64,000 nt of DNA from Acanthacorydalis orientalis (GCA_034766995.1 CM068313.1:2983904-3047903); one strand, 5' to 3'; shown: positions 21,928 to 33,842, counted from the first letter of the stretch. A program made the numbers and translations. Notes: generated by a model from the sequence alone, not told the origin.

Positions 21928-22154
21928 AAAGTTTGACTTTTACTAGTCAGTATATATCCTGATTATAAAAATTAAATTAATCACCTTCTCCTACATCTTC
22001 ACCCTCAACTTTATCTTCACCTTCATCCTCAGACCTCTACTCAAGGCTGTATACATGCGCTCGTCCAGGTCAAAAAAGTGTGAGAGTGAGGGTTAAAGTG
22101 ATCTAATTTTAATTTTATAATCAAGATATATATTGACTAGCCAAAGTCCGACTT
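21928..22154. mobile_element. Foldback MITE, copy 1
   Basis: The left arm AAAGTTTGACTTTTACTAGT, then CAGTATATATCCTGATTATA, is the inverted partner of the right arm ending TGACTAGCCAAAGTCCGACTT. The complementarity extends about 65 bp with a few mismatches and includes AATTTTAATTTTATAATC. The 90-bp centre is C/T-rich (CTTCACC, CATCCTC) and contains GCTGTATACATGCGCTCG. There is no coding sequence. Confidence 0.75.
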
Positions 22155-22320
22155 AGACTAGTCAATATATATCCTGATTTATAAAATTAAAATTAGATCA
22201 TCTTCACTCATCCCTCCACCCTTATCTTCATCCTCACCCTCATACCTCTACTCCGGGCTGTATACCTGCGCTCGGCCGGGTCAAAAAGGGTGAGGGTGAT
22301 CACAATTAATAAAAATTTAA
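22143..22320. mobile_element. Foldback MITE, copy 2, overlapping copy 1
   Basis: Starts with AAAGTCCGACTTAGACTAGT, sharing AAGTCCGACTT with the end of copy 1, and repeats its left arm and centre (GGGCTGTATACCTGCGCTCG). The right arm degrades after GGGTGAGGGTGATCAC. The two copies lie head to tail and share one terminal palindrome. Confidence 0.7.
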
Positions 22321-22462
22321 TTTGCAACACACAGTATCAGATGATATACCCTGTTTTTTGACAGAATAACATCCGATTTTATAGAATTTCGTAATATTCT
22401 ATCAGTTATTGTTATTTTATTAATTTTTTTTATTTTTTTAAAAAGAAACTACATTAAAATAT

Positions 22463-22883
22463 GGGATGATTAAATTTATGCTTCGATATGGAAGTACATA
22501 AATAAAACTGAAAAATTATAAAAAATCATGCTATATATTTAAAGAAAATACATAAAAATATAGTAGATTAAATTTATGTTTCCATATAAAAGTACTAAAA
22601 AGAAACGCAAAACTTAAAAAAAATCATGTTTTTCTTAAAGAAAATACATAAAAATATAGGTGATTAAATTTATGCTTCCATATGAAAATATAAAAAGAAA
22701 ATGCAAAAATTAAATAAATCATGTTATTTTTTTAAAGAAAATACATAAAAATATAGGACGATTAAATTTATCCTTCCATATAAAAATGTTAAAAGAAAAC
22801 GCGAAAATTAAAAAAAAATCATATTTTTTAAATTTTTGCGTTTTTCTCAATACTTTCATGTGGAAGCCTGAATTGAATCACAT
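22463..22883. mobile_element. Family C MITE with a tandemly amplified arm
   Basis: The right end (TTTTTGCGTTTTTCTCAATA, then GAAGCCTGAATTGAATCAC) matches the right end of the MITEs at 37771-38593. The left arm is repeated four times, with GATTAAATTTATGCTTCCAT at about 22468, 22566, 22662 and 22760 (96-98 bp apart). Each repeat includes GAAAATACATAAAAATATAG. Terminal-arm amplification turned a MITE into a small satellite. Confidence 0.7.
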
Positions 22884-23149
22884 TGAACATACACACACAC
22901 ACCGACAGATTTATTTCTGTTCTATGTAAGACTATATATATATATATAAGGATTACAGATGACAGATTAATTAATTTCAACTAACATAACCGTAAATTCA
23001 GTCTGTCGACACAGTCGTTCAAAGTTAATGTGTACATTTGTACTTATAAACATTGAACATATTGTCATTAAAAGTTCCACAGTCGCAGTGGACGTTTCAG
23101 TTAAAGCTCACGAGCTTTTTGCACGCGAATTAGTCACTGAAATTAGTCT

Positions 23150-23535
23150 TCGCGATTAATAATAATCTCTAGTCGGAGGCGGACACAAAACGTCTGTGTT
23201 CGTCTACGTGTGCACGTGTGCAAAGGTGTATGTGTTCAACGCTGACACAAGTACCGCAGATTCGTGTCGATATATTAAAAGTTTCCAGCTAAAACCGGGA
23301 TGTGAACGGCGGGTAACAACGCCGATCCGCATATTGAAATTTATAGTCTGGACGATGCACCGTGCGGCTGTATTCCGTTTCTTTCTCTTGTTTTTTAATC
23401 TGCTCGAAAGCCGAAAAGATAACAAATTTCCTTTTGTGGCATCGACGACGAACGGGGACAGTATCTGCGTGTGTTTATGCGTTTTAATATCGAGCGGTTT
23501 TCTACCTGTGCCAAGAGGACGCATCCGTGTTTGAT
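23150..23535. promoter_or_regulatory. CpG-rich island
   Basis: Long overlapping frames on both strands (112 codons plus, 106 codons minus) reflect stop-poor, GC-rich sequence rather than a recognised gene. Includes TATATTAAAAG-like and CACGTG motifs. Possible regulatory or exonic sequence, unproven. Confidence 0.25.
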
Positions 23536-24298
23536 ATCGATTTTTCCATTCAATACCTCTCTGTAAATATGTGCAAGAGATAAACGTTTTCGGAACGTTT
23601 TAAAAGACTTCATAAAAAATATCGGATGGTGGAAAGTTCGTTGGAACTTTTCATACTTTTATGTGCGAGTGAAGATGAAAAAAAGTTTTATAATTTCAGT
23701 CGTGGCAGAGTTGGTACAGGTGTTACTGTTTTAGTGTACTTAATTGTTAATTTTCATAAAAACATTTTTATCTAATTCCACTAAGATCAAAAATTTGAAT
23801 TTATTGATTATATCTGATTTATCAATTTCGATTGTTGTATATTTGGAGCAATATTGCTAAGATTACAGCATGATCGTAAAAACATCTCTGTTTTCTTCTA
23901 ATTATGAGAAAATCTAGTTTAACTTTTTCTTTTCGAGATTAAATATTAACTAGTCAGATACCAGAAGAATAAAATGTACTTTTTACCATGTTACTTAAAT
24001 GGTTTTTCTTTTCATTGTACCAATCCGGATATTAAATTGCCCAAACTTCGTATATCAGAAAAATATTTCTTTATCGATAGATCACCAGACAACAACAGAC
24101 TTTTCTCTCTTTCTTAAATTGAATACTGGTCTCAAAGGGAGACGATTTCAGGATATAGAAGATATTGAAAAAAAAATCTAACCGCCGAATTGAAAGCAGT
24201 TTCTTCTGACTTCTTTACTGACTGATTTATAAAAACTTTTAGAACATTGCAATAAGTTTATTAAAGTAGATGGAGATTTCTTTGAGTATATATATATA
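23536..24298. other. No gene recognised
   Basis: AT-rich; one 60-codon frame without motifs. Ends in a short TA run that is the target of the next mariner. Confidence 0.4.
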
Positions 24299-25535
24299 TT
24301 GGGTGTTGGAATTAATTCGTAGCATTTTCTTCATGAAAGAAGATCGTTTATTTTAAATGAAATTGAAAAAACATATCATTCAAAGTATTTTCCATCGTTA
24401 CCCACTACTTTTTCTCATCTTTCGGGCAGGAGACGAATACCGCGTCGGAAGAACGCCTCGTCTTTAGATGCAATCCACGAATCGGTCCATTTTTTGCAAT
24501 CTTCATAAGAAGTGAGCTTCTGTCCAGACAGGCCATGACTCATCGATCTAAATAAGTGGTAATCAGAAGGAGCAATATCTGAAGAATACGGCGGGTGGGG
24601 TATGACTTCCCATTCGAGCATTTCCAAGTATGTTTTGACCGGTTTTGTGACGTGCGGACGAGGATTGTCGTGTCTTTCAAAGTATTCCGAACGTTTTTCC
24701 TTCAATGCACGGCTCGAGCGCATCAACTGTAGTCGGTAGCGATTCCCAGTGATGGTTTCATTCGGTTTGAGCAGCTCATAGTAGATCACATCCTTAAGAT
24801 CCCACCAAATACAGAGCATAAGCTTGGATCCATGGATATTCGGCTTCGCCGCTGGTGTTGATGGTCGGGCGGGCTTAACCCATGACTTTCTGCGCTTTGG
24901 ATTGTCGTAATTGATCCACTTTTCATCGCCCGTGACAATTCGATGCGAAAATCTCTTCCTTTTCTCCCGTCGGAGCAGCAGTTCACAGGTAGAAAAACGC
25001 CTTTCAACGTCCCTAAGTTTCAATTCGTATTGGACCCGATTTCCTTGCTTTTGAATCATTCCAATGGCTAGAAAGCGTTTTTCTACCGTTGACAAGTCAT
25101 CTTCCGACGGTCTTCATTAAGCGATGCCTCCGATTCTTCATCGTCGAACTTTTTCGGCTGTCCAGGACGTTCCTTGTCTTCCAAGTCGAAATCGCCACTT
25201 TTAAAACGTGCAAACGACTTTCGACACGTTTGCTCAGCTAGAGCATGGTCAACATAAACTTCCACTAAAATACGATGACTTTCGGCAGCACTTTTTTTCA
25301 TGTTAAAGTAAATTGAAGTAAAACTCCCCACAAAAGCAATTTATCCGGCACGAAATTCGACATATTCGATAAAGTACAAAGTGTTGTTGTTTGCGCTTCA
25401 ACCAAGTGACATATACTGAAACTGACGCCTAAGGACAGCTGTCTTATGGGGGATATTTAGTTAAAGGGAACAATGGAAGAATGTACTACCTACGCCATCT
25501 CTTGTAAAACGCTACGAATTAATTCCAACACCCAA
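24299..25535 (-). mobile_element. Cecropia-type mariner, near full length, inactive
   Basis: 1237 bp. Ends TTGGGTGTTGGAATTAATTC then GTAGC (24299-24323) match the complement of 25511-25535 exactly over 25 bp, continuing with one mismatch. TA flanks both ends, and both lie in TA microsatellites (24287-24298 and 25536-25577). The transposase gene inside is broken. The terminal repeats remain identical, so the copy may still be mobilised in trans if a matching transposase exists. Confidence 0.9.
24376..25331 (-). pseudogene. Cecropia-type mariner transposase (frameshift and stop)
   Basis: The first frame (25331 to 25083) gives KKSAAESHRILVEVYVDHAL, then CRKSFARFKSGDFDLEDKER, the DNA-binding region. 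A small deletion and frameshift lead into the second frame (25095 to 24415): IGMIQKQGNRVQYEL, then HRIVTGDEKWINY with the first catalytic Asp, RHDNPRPHV with the second and PPYSSDIAPSDYHLFRSM with the third. The last two are separated by 34 residues. The frame stops after IRLLPER where the family has Trp (TGG to TGA); the remaining EKVVGNDGKYFE is still legible down to 24379. About eight residues before HDN also appear to be missing. Confidence 0.85.
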
Positions 25536-25542
25536 TATATAC

Positions 25543-25573
<31 letters not shown>

Positions 25574-25577
25574 TATA
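25536..25577. repeat. (TA)n microsatellite
   Basis: Right flank of the cecropia-type mariner. Confidence 0.9.
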
Positions 25578-26146
25578 AACCATTTTTGATGTTACTCAAA
25601 TTACATTTTGTTTCATTGTACCCATCCTGGACTAAAATTGCCGAACCTAATATCTCTGTAAAACATTCCCTATCGATGGACATTTCTATTCGTTTCAGTT
25701 CTATAAAATCACTTCTCATTCGTATAAAAGAACATTTTAATATACCGTACAATTACTTGAGTATATATCAAGGCCGTCATCTGGATTATGTTTCCATTTC
25801 GTATAAAACGCACTAATCACAAAATAATTCACACAGCTCGAGGACCGAACACCGAACACATCTTCACTGCAAACATTCATATAATCGCAAGCGGCAGTCT
25901 TGCACGTCACGTGACCGCACATAAAACAGTTCGTACGCGGATTTGTAAAAAGTCGTATAACAGTTTCTCACAATTACATTTCATACCTATTATTAAATAC
26001 ATCCGAACGTATTTTCCTCTGCAATATTCCGTGATATATCTAACATTTACAATCGATGTCTCGCGGCAAAACTGCAATCTTGTTATGAAATTCGATAGCA
26101 TGGAGCAGACAATACATGTTGACCAAATAAATGATGTCAATGGTAT

Positions 26147-26184
<38 letters not shown>

Positions 26185-26559
26185 AATATTTATATAAATT
26201 ACACAATTGTGAAGATACCGTCTCGACGAATCTGCCTCTGTTGTTCGCAGTGTCTGGTGTTTTCGAGCAGCACGAATTGACAATTAGAAATGTAAAAAAA
26301 AACGCGTGCGTAGCTGTGAAACTTTCTGTAGTGGCGTACGATAAAGTTCCGACCGATATAGGGCGACGAGCTGCGAAAAAACCTGTGGAACTTTCAATAA
26401 GTTCGATGAGATATTCGGTATTTATTTGTTGTTAGTTTACAGTGTGTTAATAATGTGTGGTGTGTGTATCGAAGTTTGTTGATACGCGTTTTATTTAAAT
26501 GAAATTTATGGTTCGATGACTGGAAAAGTTATATATATATATATATTCATATATATTCG

Positions 26560-26605
<46 letters not shown>

Positions 26606-26691
26606 TATATATATATACATAATCAAAATTATCAATAAAATTTTTTCAACTTATTTATCACGTCAAGGTTTCATGGTACCCAAAATGTTTA
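25578..26691. other. No gene; (TA)n at 26147-26180 and 26530-26620
   Basis: A 215-codon plus-strand frame (25788-26435) crosses a TA microsatellite and shows no domain, so I do not call it a gene. The second microsatellite is interrupted by TTCA units. Confidence 0.5.
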
Positions 26692-26844
26692 TCTCATATA
26701 TAAAACAGCAACGTTGCAATCTGTCTGCTATAATGATTATACATACATAAATGAGTTTTCAAAAATTTTTTTATTGTTTCATTCGATTATATGTAGATGC
26801 TTATAAGTGGATGAGCGTAGCGAATAGGGAGTGGAGCCCCCTAG
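26692..26844 (+). mobile_element. Short Helitron-like element
   Basis: Starts TCTCATATATAAAACAGCAA after an A and ends GGGAGTGGAGCCCCCTAG before a T. TC at the 5' end, a GC-rich imperfect hairpin and CTAG at the 3' end, and insertion between A and T are Helitron features. The last 35 bp resemble the end at 610-663 (GAGCGAA..., GGAGCCCCCT...CTAG). At 153 bp it can only be non-autonomous. The 5' boundary is inferred. Confidence 0.5.
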
Positions 26845-26885
26845 TAATATATACATATAATTGATAAGAAAATGAATTTCATAGG

Positions 26886-29365
26886 TTCGGAAGACATAAA
26901 ATCTTTCAGAAACGAATCTCGGTCACAAAATTCATTTTCTTCACACAGAAATGATATTTTTGACACCAATTGATTAAGCTGGCTGTAAATAATTTATTTA
27001 TGGTGGGAATGTTCAAAATTTCAAATTATTTTCTTGTTTGGTCCATAAAAACGCACGATCTACAGTATGCAATTTTTGATCAAAAATCATGATTTTTGGA
27101 AAACGATTCATTCGGGTTCAAATTGTTAATTTATCATGCACGACGATATAATTTCGATAACAAAATGCTTTCGAATGATAAAAAATTGGAATATATTTAT
27201 AGAACGGTGTTTAATTAGAATTTTCGATTTTTAGACCAAAAAGTCCCAATCTTTCAATTGAATAATTTTTATATCAAAATCTATACATTTTATAGCTACG
27301 TAAATAATCATTGGTGTATAATATAGATATATTCTATTCCAAACATATGTTTCAACTGCTAACAACATCGAGTTTTGATTCTTATACGCCTTTTATCTTT
27401 TGAAAGAGAAAATAAAATCATTCAAAAACGAATCTAGCTCACAAAATTCATATTCTTAACAGGGAAATGATATTTTTGACCTCACTCAATTAAAATCACC
27501 GTAAATAATTGATTCGTGGTGAAAATTTTCAACAGTGTACACTTTCATTTTTTGGCCCAAAAAAACGCACGACCTACAGTATGCAATTTTTGATCAAAAA
27601 TCATGATTTTTCAAAAACAATTTATTTATTGTCAAATTGTTATTTTATTATGCACAACAGTATATTATCGCTAAACAGTAGCTTTTCAATGATTAGAAAG
27701 CGATATTTATTTATCAAACGGATTTTTATTAGAATTTTAGATTTTCGACCTAGAATCGCCATTTTTCAATTCAATAATTTTTATATCAAAATCTATACAT
27801 TTTACAGCTTTATAAATAATCATTGGTGTATAATATGGATAATTTCTATTCCAAAAATACGTTTCAACTGCTAATAACATCGAGTTTTGATTTTTATATG
27901 CTTTTTATCTTTTCATGGAAAAAGTAAAATCATTCAAAAACGAATCTCGCTCACAAAATTCATATTCTTAAGAGGGAAATGATATTTTTGATCTCACTCG
28001 ATTCAAATCACAGTAAATAATTGATTCGTGGTGAAAATTTTCAACAGTGAACACTTTAATTTTTTGGCCCAAAAAAACGCACGACCTACAGTATGCAATT
28101 TTTGATCAAAAATCATGATTTTTCAAAAACTGTTTATTCGTGGTAAAATTGACATATTATTATGCACAACAATATATTATTGATAAATAGTAGCTTTTCA
28201 ATGATTAGAAAGTGATATTTATTGAACAAACGGATTTTTATTAGAATTTTAGAATTTCGACCCAGAATCGCCATTTTTCAATTTAATAATTTTTATGTCA
28301 AACTCTGAAAATTTTATAGCTTTATTATTAATCAATAGTGTATAATATGGTAATATTCTATTCCGAAAACATATTTCAACTGCTAATAACATTGAGGTTT
28401 GATTTTTATATGCTTTTTATCTTTTGATGGAAAAAATAAAATCATTCAAAAACGAATCTCGCTCACAAAATTCTTTTTCTTAACAGAGAAATGATTTTTT
28501 TATGTCACTCGATTCAAATCACCGCAAATAATTGATTCGTGCTCAAAATTTTCAACAGTGTACACTTTCATTTTTTGGCCCAAAAAAACGCACGACCTAC
28601 AGTATGCAATTTTTGATCAAAAATCATGATTTTTCAAAAACTGTTTATTCGTGGTAAAATTGTTATTTTATTATGCACAACAGTATATTATTGATAAACA
28701 GTAGCTTTTCAATGATTAGAAAGTGATATTTATTTATCAAACGGATTTTTATTAGAATTTTCGATTTTTCGGCCTAGAATCGCCATTTTTCAATTCAATA
28801 ATTTTTATATCAAACTCTGAATATTTTACAGCTTTATAAATAATCATTGGTGTATAATATGAATATATTCTACACGAAAAAAATGTTTCAACTGCTAATA
28901 ACATCGAGGTTTGATTTTTATATGCTTTTTATCTTTTGAAGGGAAAAGTAAAATCATTCAAAAACGAATCTCGCTCACAAAATTCATTTTCTTAGCAGGG
29001 AAATAATATTTTTGATGTCACTCGATTAAAATCACAGAAAATAATTGATTTTTGGTGAAAATTTTCAACAGTGTATACTTTAATTTTGTGGCCCAAAAAA
29101 TCGCACGACCTACAGTATGCAATTTTTGATCAAAAATCATGATTTCTCAAAAACTATTCATTCGTGGTAAAATTGATATTTTATTATGCACAACAATATA
29201 TTATCGATAAACAATAGCTTTTCAATGATGAGAAAGTGATATTTATTTATCAAACGGATTTTTAATAGAATTTTCGATTTTTCGACATAGAATCGCCATT
29301 TTTCAATTCAATAATTTTTATATCAAACACTGGATATTTTACAGCTTTATAAATAAACATTGGGT
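26886..29365. repeat. Satellite array, 511-514-bp monomer, about 4.8 units
   Basis: The phrase TATGCAATTTTTGATCAAAA starts at 27066, 27580, 28092, 28603 and 29116. Monomers share AAAATCATTCAAAAACGAAT, CGCACGACCTACAG, TTATTATGCACAACA and CAACTGCTAATAACATCGAG. Two adjacent perfect 14-bp palindromes, TTTTTGATCAAAAA and AAAATCATGATTTT, overlap in every unit. The first unit is the most diverged and the middle ones are nearly identical, as expected from unequal exchange. A 121-codon frame (27509-27874) is not conserved between units. Confidence 0.9.
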
Positions 29366-29395
29366 GTCTGTTCAGGGGGTAAATTTTCTAGAACC

Positions 29396-29480
29396 ATATA
29401 TATATATGTATACAATTTTTTCACAGCTTATATATGTATATATATATATATACATGTATATGTGTATATATATATATAGT
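29396..29480. repeat. (TA)n/(TG) microsatellite
   Basis: Interrupted TA array at the right edge of the satellite. Confidence 0.85.
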
Positions 29481-29811
29481 TTATGGATTTGTTAAAGAAA
29501 GTTTGATACGTCATCCTGAGTTGCAAGTAATCTATTACAGAACTCAGTATTTGCGTCCTTGTCAAGATTCAATTATAAAAGTTCAAAAGAATTGTGTGTT
29601 TGTGTGCGAGCAATACTTTTTTCTGGAAGAGAAAAGAAGCATAACTTCGACATCTTTTGTGAACACTGTGCTCGTCTGATATTCTTTAATTTAGATTTTT
29701 ATTTACATCTATACTATATATGAATGTCTGAAGTACAGTGCAGATGCTCTTTATTGCTGTTTTTGTAATTCATAATTTAATTCAACCGTCCTGGTTGTAT
29801 ATTCCAACTTT

Positions 29812-29879
<68 letters not shown>

Positions 29880-30399
29880 ACATTAATATATTGTAGAAAA
29901 TAGTTTGTAAGGATTTATTTGTTTGTTTAGTTGAAATATATACATGTTTTTATAGGAGAGTTTTATGAAGTACAAGTTTATAATACACTTCAATTTATAG
30001 TTTCATTTTTTGCAAGTGAACGTGCATGAAAAATGCTGACTTTGTTCTAGTTTTATCTGCAGAGAAGAGAGTAAGAAATATATGGATTCATACTATATAT
30101 TACTTTAATCTCTATGATTAATCAGCGCTGCTAAACGTGTAAGTTTATATAAAAACTGTTTATTTTCATTCAGTCCGGCGTTTCAGTAGATTAAACGGCA
30201 CTTGTGTTCGATGAAGTTTCAGTATTTATTGCTCGCCAGAATTGTCTTTCAGTTTAATTAGTTGTCGAAATATATTATGGAATTAGTTCCGAGCTTAACG
30301 TTTTTCCAGTCAAACAGATTTTATTAGCTGTAGAAAATGATACGGTGCGTTTTTGTATAGAAAATGAGTGGTAGTTTTCTAGATTTCAGTCTGGAAGTG
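29481..30399. other. No gene; (TA)n at 29816-29877
   Basis: AT-rich sequence with one pure TA array. No frame with a motif. Confidence 0.45.
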
Positions 30400-30812
30400 T
30401 CTCCCATTATTTTATATAATTTGATCCGTCTGTCAGGCAACTGACGAATCCCTCTTGTCAAAAAAAAGATTTCAGTTTTGAATTGATGAAGTTTGAATAA
30501 ATTTTCCAGTCTTTTCCACTTTTTTACAATTTTTTATACGTCAAATGCTTCACAAAATCTTCCTCGAAAGATGTACCAATCTTTCCATGATTTTGACTAG
30601 TGATTTTTTCAACTGGAAAAGTATGCATTTCCTAACATGCTGCTTTTTGGTTGCTATCGTGTTCACTACTGTTTTTTGACGTTGTACCGACTGCTTGATA
30701 AAAATATGTTGTTTTTAAATGTTAAGGTTGGACTTTCAAAGTCCTTAAAAACGACAAGAATCTATTTTAATTTGAAACAGAGTTATAATTGATTCAATTT
30801 AACTCCTGTCTA
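30400..30812 (-). mobile_element. Family B mariner derivative
   Basis: On the minus strand the element starts GACAGGAGTTAAATTGAATC, with AACTCTGTTTCAAATTAAAA, the family B end. The AAGCAGTCGGTACAACGTCA block and the GAACACGATAGCAACC block follow. The far end still reads a mariner-like RQLPDRR-K motif (around 30430-30460). Boundaries are approximate. Confidence 0.55.
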
Positions 30813-31268
30813 CTCCTAGAACTCAATTTGACAAGATGATTGACTCAAGATGAAAGAAAATTGTTACAACACTATTCAGAACATCCGAAAGGCTTCGAAG
30901 GTAGTTTTAAAGGAGATTCCGAAATTTGAATCCAGTGACTTCTTAGAATTTTTTTTTAAATCACTTCCAGTATTGTATCTACTCACAAGGAGTGTCTTTT
31001 AAATAAAGATAAGTAAAAATAAAAAATAATTGAAGTCTTGTAATAATTGTTGGTACCAGTTGTAATCCACCGTGGACAGACTGCATATACATGTGAAAAA
31101 GTCATGAAATAAAATAAACTTTTCCATAATTCCACATATCTCCTTTGTCTTATCGGTTTTAACACATTTGTAATTTTCTAATCGATATGAAAACGTATTT
31201 ATTAATTTCCTTTCAGTGTAATACATTATTTTATCTAATTTATTTCCTCTCTTTCTCTCTCTCTCATA

Positions 31269-31310
<42 letters not shown>

Positions 31311-31779
31311 TATGGATTAATTGATTGTAAGCTACGCGAAGATAAAAATAAACTTTTCATTAAAGATGTAACGATAAAATATACATATGTTTTCGTCACT
31401 CGACGAACAAAGAAAATAGGAAATTAGATGTCATTTTCGAATGAATAATTGATGGTAGAGAGTCGTACAGTACGTTGTCTTTGTTCCAGTTCTTTGTGCA
31501 CTCGTAGACTGCAGTTACGTATTAAGATTTATTAATGGAACGAAGACCGTAGTTTCGATTTTTCACGCACATGAAACGTACAACGAATCAGCTCAATGAG
31601 CGCTCTACTGGTTCCTTGATTTTGTATTATACATTTCTGATCGAAAATATTACAGCTTGGTTTTAAATGTTCGTGTGAACTGGTCTCTTGAAATTTGCTA
31701 GAGATGTACAGATGCTCTTGTATTGAGCTTTTATTACTAGTTTAGATGGATAATGGAAATTAAAAAATAATAAAACTTG
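30813..31779. other. No gene; (TA)n at 31270-31303
   Basis: AT-rich. Two overlapping minus-strand frames of 60-75 codons (30983-31226) show no domain. Confidence 0.4.
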
Positions 31780-31780
31780 T

Positions 31781-31815
<35 letters not shown>

Positions 31816-31867
31816 TATATATATATATATATAATATAATATATACATATATATATATATATATATA
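31780..31867. repeat. (TA)n microsatellite
   Basis: Interrupted TA array; the mariner end at 31868 abuts it. Confidence 0.9.
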
Positions 31868-31925
31868 TTAGGTTGTTAGAAAAATAATTTCGGTTTCTGA
31901 CCTTCAAATTCAACTTTTTTGATTT
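31868..31925 (-). mobile_element. Mariner 3' terminus (Hsmar1-like family)
   Basis: TTAGGTTGTTAGAAAAATAA, then TTTCTGACCTTCAAATTCAA, corresponds to the 3' end of the copy at 45993. TA precedes it. Sequence after 31925 is unrelated, so this is a fragment. Confidence 0.7.
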
Positions 31926-32184
31926 CACTGGCTGTTCGGGATTCATGTAATCCCGAGACCAGTGTACACTCATACTCTTCTTTCAATCAACAATCAACAG
32001 CCTTTGATGGCCCGCCTTGTGGCATGTGCATGGCACCGCTCAAGCTCGTGGCACTGTTGGTGACAATAGTGTATCACAGGCAGAATAAAATACAATAATT
32101 AACAGTAACAATTGAGACTCAATAGAATATAGCAGTAAGAGTCAGTAACCGGATCAGTACAGTACAGAAACGAGTACAGAACAG
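31926..32184. other. Unidentified GC-richer insert
   Basis: Includes GCCCGCCTTGTGGCATGTGC and a CAGTACAGTACAGAAACGAG repeat-like stretch. Contrasts with the flanks but matches no family I know; it may be a fragment of a retroelement. Confidence 0.3.
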
Positions 32185-32775
32185 CCCTGAAGCTGATAGC
32201 ATGGCTATTAAAATGCGTATAAACAATATCCATTTCTGTACCATTTTACTCTCATTCTGTACTCAGTGCTCTGAAAATGTCGGAATTGCTATCTAAATGC
32301 GGATAAGCAATAATTAAAAAACATTTTTTTTAATTGTCTGTGAGATGAAAATGTAATTATTTTTTAAATTGTTTACATTTTTTTGTACTTTAGTGCCCTG
32401 AAGATGATAGCATAGCTGTTGAAATGTGTATAAAAAATATTCATTTCTGTACTATTTTACACACTCATTCTGTACCTCAGTGCTCTGAAAATGCAGGAAT
32501 TGCTATCTAAATGTGGATAAGCAACAATTAAAAATGAACATTAATGATTTATTTTTATTGTATATTTTTAATAGATTTTTTTTAATTGTCTGTGAGGAAA
32601 AAAGTAATTATTTGTTAAATTGTTTACATTTTTATATACTTCAATGCCCTGAAGATGATAGCATAGCTGTTAAAATGCGTATAAACAAGATTAATTTCTG
32701 TACCATAATATTCTCATTCTGTACCACAGTGCTCTGAAAATGACCGAATTGCTATCTAAATGCGGATAAGCATCC
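32185..32775. repeat. Tandem cluster of D1 cores, about three double units
   Basis: Each double unit contains GAAGATGATAGCATAGCTGT with ATGCGTATAAACAA, then TGCTCTGAAAATG with GCTATCTAAATGCGGATAAG. Starts are near 32190, 32398 and 32648, so spacing is 210-250 bp. Both halves are versions of one core that is dispersed elsewhere in the window (see 40850-40925). Confidence 0.75.
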
Positions 32776-33842
32776 ATGTTATAAAATAATCTTCTTTCTT
32801 ACAAATCAATTGTTTTGACCCCGAATGACTGACTTTTACCTGGAAATATTTTTCGTGAAATTTCCAATTGATCCACTCGCATTCTTGTAATTCTTAACGC
32901 GGTAAACGATTTATATCTCTTGCTTAACTCGCACTTTTTTCATATTTATTATACAACAGAACGTCTCTATTTCATTGTCTTAAGATCGAAATTGAGCAAG
33001 AACGAATCATTTATTTCTAAACGTCCGCGACAGCAGAAGTTCAAACGACTCGAGTCCAATCGAACAGAACATGCTTCACAAATTTGCTTCACAGTTACTC
33101 AAGTGATCTCATTCACTATCGTTTCAAGATTATTGTAACGAACGTACCTGATGTCATACGAAACAATCAGACCGGAATGAAACGAACGGCGTTACCATAA
33201 AACTCTGGCCATAAATCACACCTGAAACGATACGACCGGACAGCTATTCATTATTGCAGTTCGTGAACCTTCCTTGCACCTGCAACTCGCTTTGTGTACG
33301 TGTGACACCACACCGTAATTGTCGATTTCATACAACAAATTACATTGAATGTTAACGTACGAGTGAACATGAAATATTTATTGAATTCGAAACAGCGCGA
33401 CCGACATTGCGCTCTTTTTTGATCTCGGTGTGTGTGTGCTGTGCGGTTTGCGAAACCGATTTAGTAACGCGAGTACATAAATCAATCTCGGACGAGCTGT
33501 TTCTTTTTTATAGACTCGTCGTGGAGACGCGGACCATCATACTTCTGGTCCGGATAGAGGCATACGATACGAATTTTTTATAAATAAATGTTGGATATGA
33601 GATTGGCGTTTCGAAGAAGAACTTTGTGCACGAAAATCTTTCCCTATTCACAATTCATCTCAGTACATACATATACAGTCACCGGAAACTATTTGCGCTT
33701 AATAAAATTATAATAATAAACTTAATATCATTGACAGTATGCATGATCAGCTGAATCATCTATGCAGATGTTTATTTACACATCAAGTTGACATTGAATT
33801 TGTATTATTGTGTGATTTCTTTTACTTGTTTAATTTATATTA
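32776..33842. other. No gene recognised
   Basis: Moderately CpG-containing sequence between 33000 and 33600 without a convincing frame. Ends at the LINE target site. Confidence 0.4.

Noticed and set aside
25788..26435. 215-codon plus-strand frame
   Set aside because: Crosses a (TA)n array and shows no domain, despite its length.
27509..27874. 121-codon frame
   Set aside because: Lies in one satellite monomer and is not conserved in the other units.
26886..29365. CRISPR-like regular repeats
   Set aside because: The 513-bp period and eukaryotic context make it a satellite; no short direct repeats with unique spacers exist in the window.
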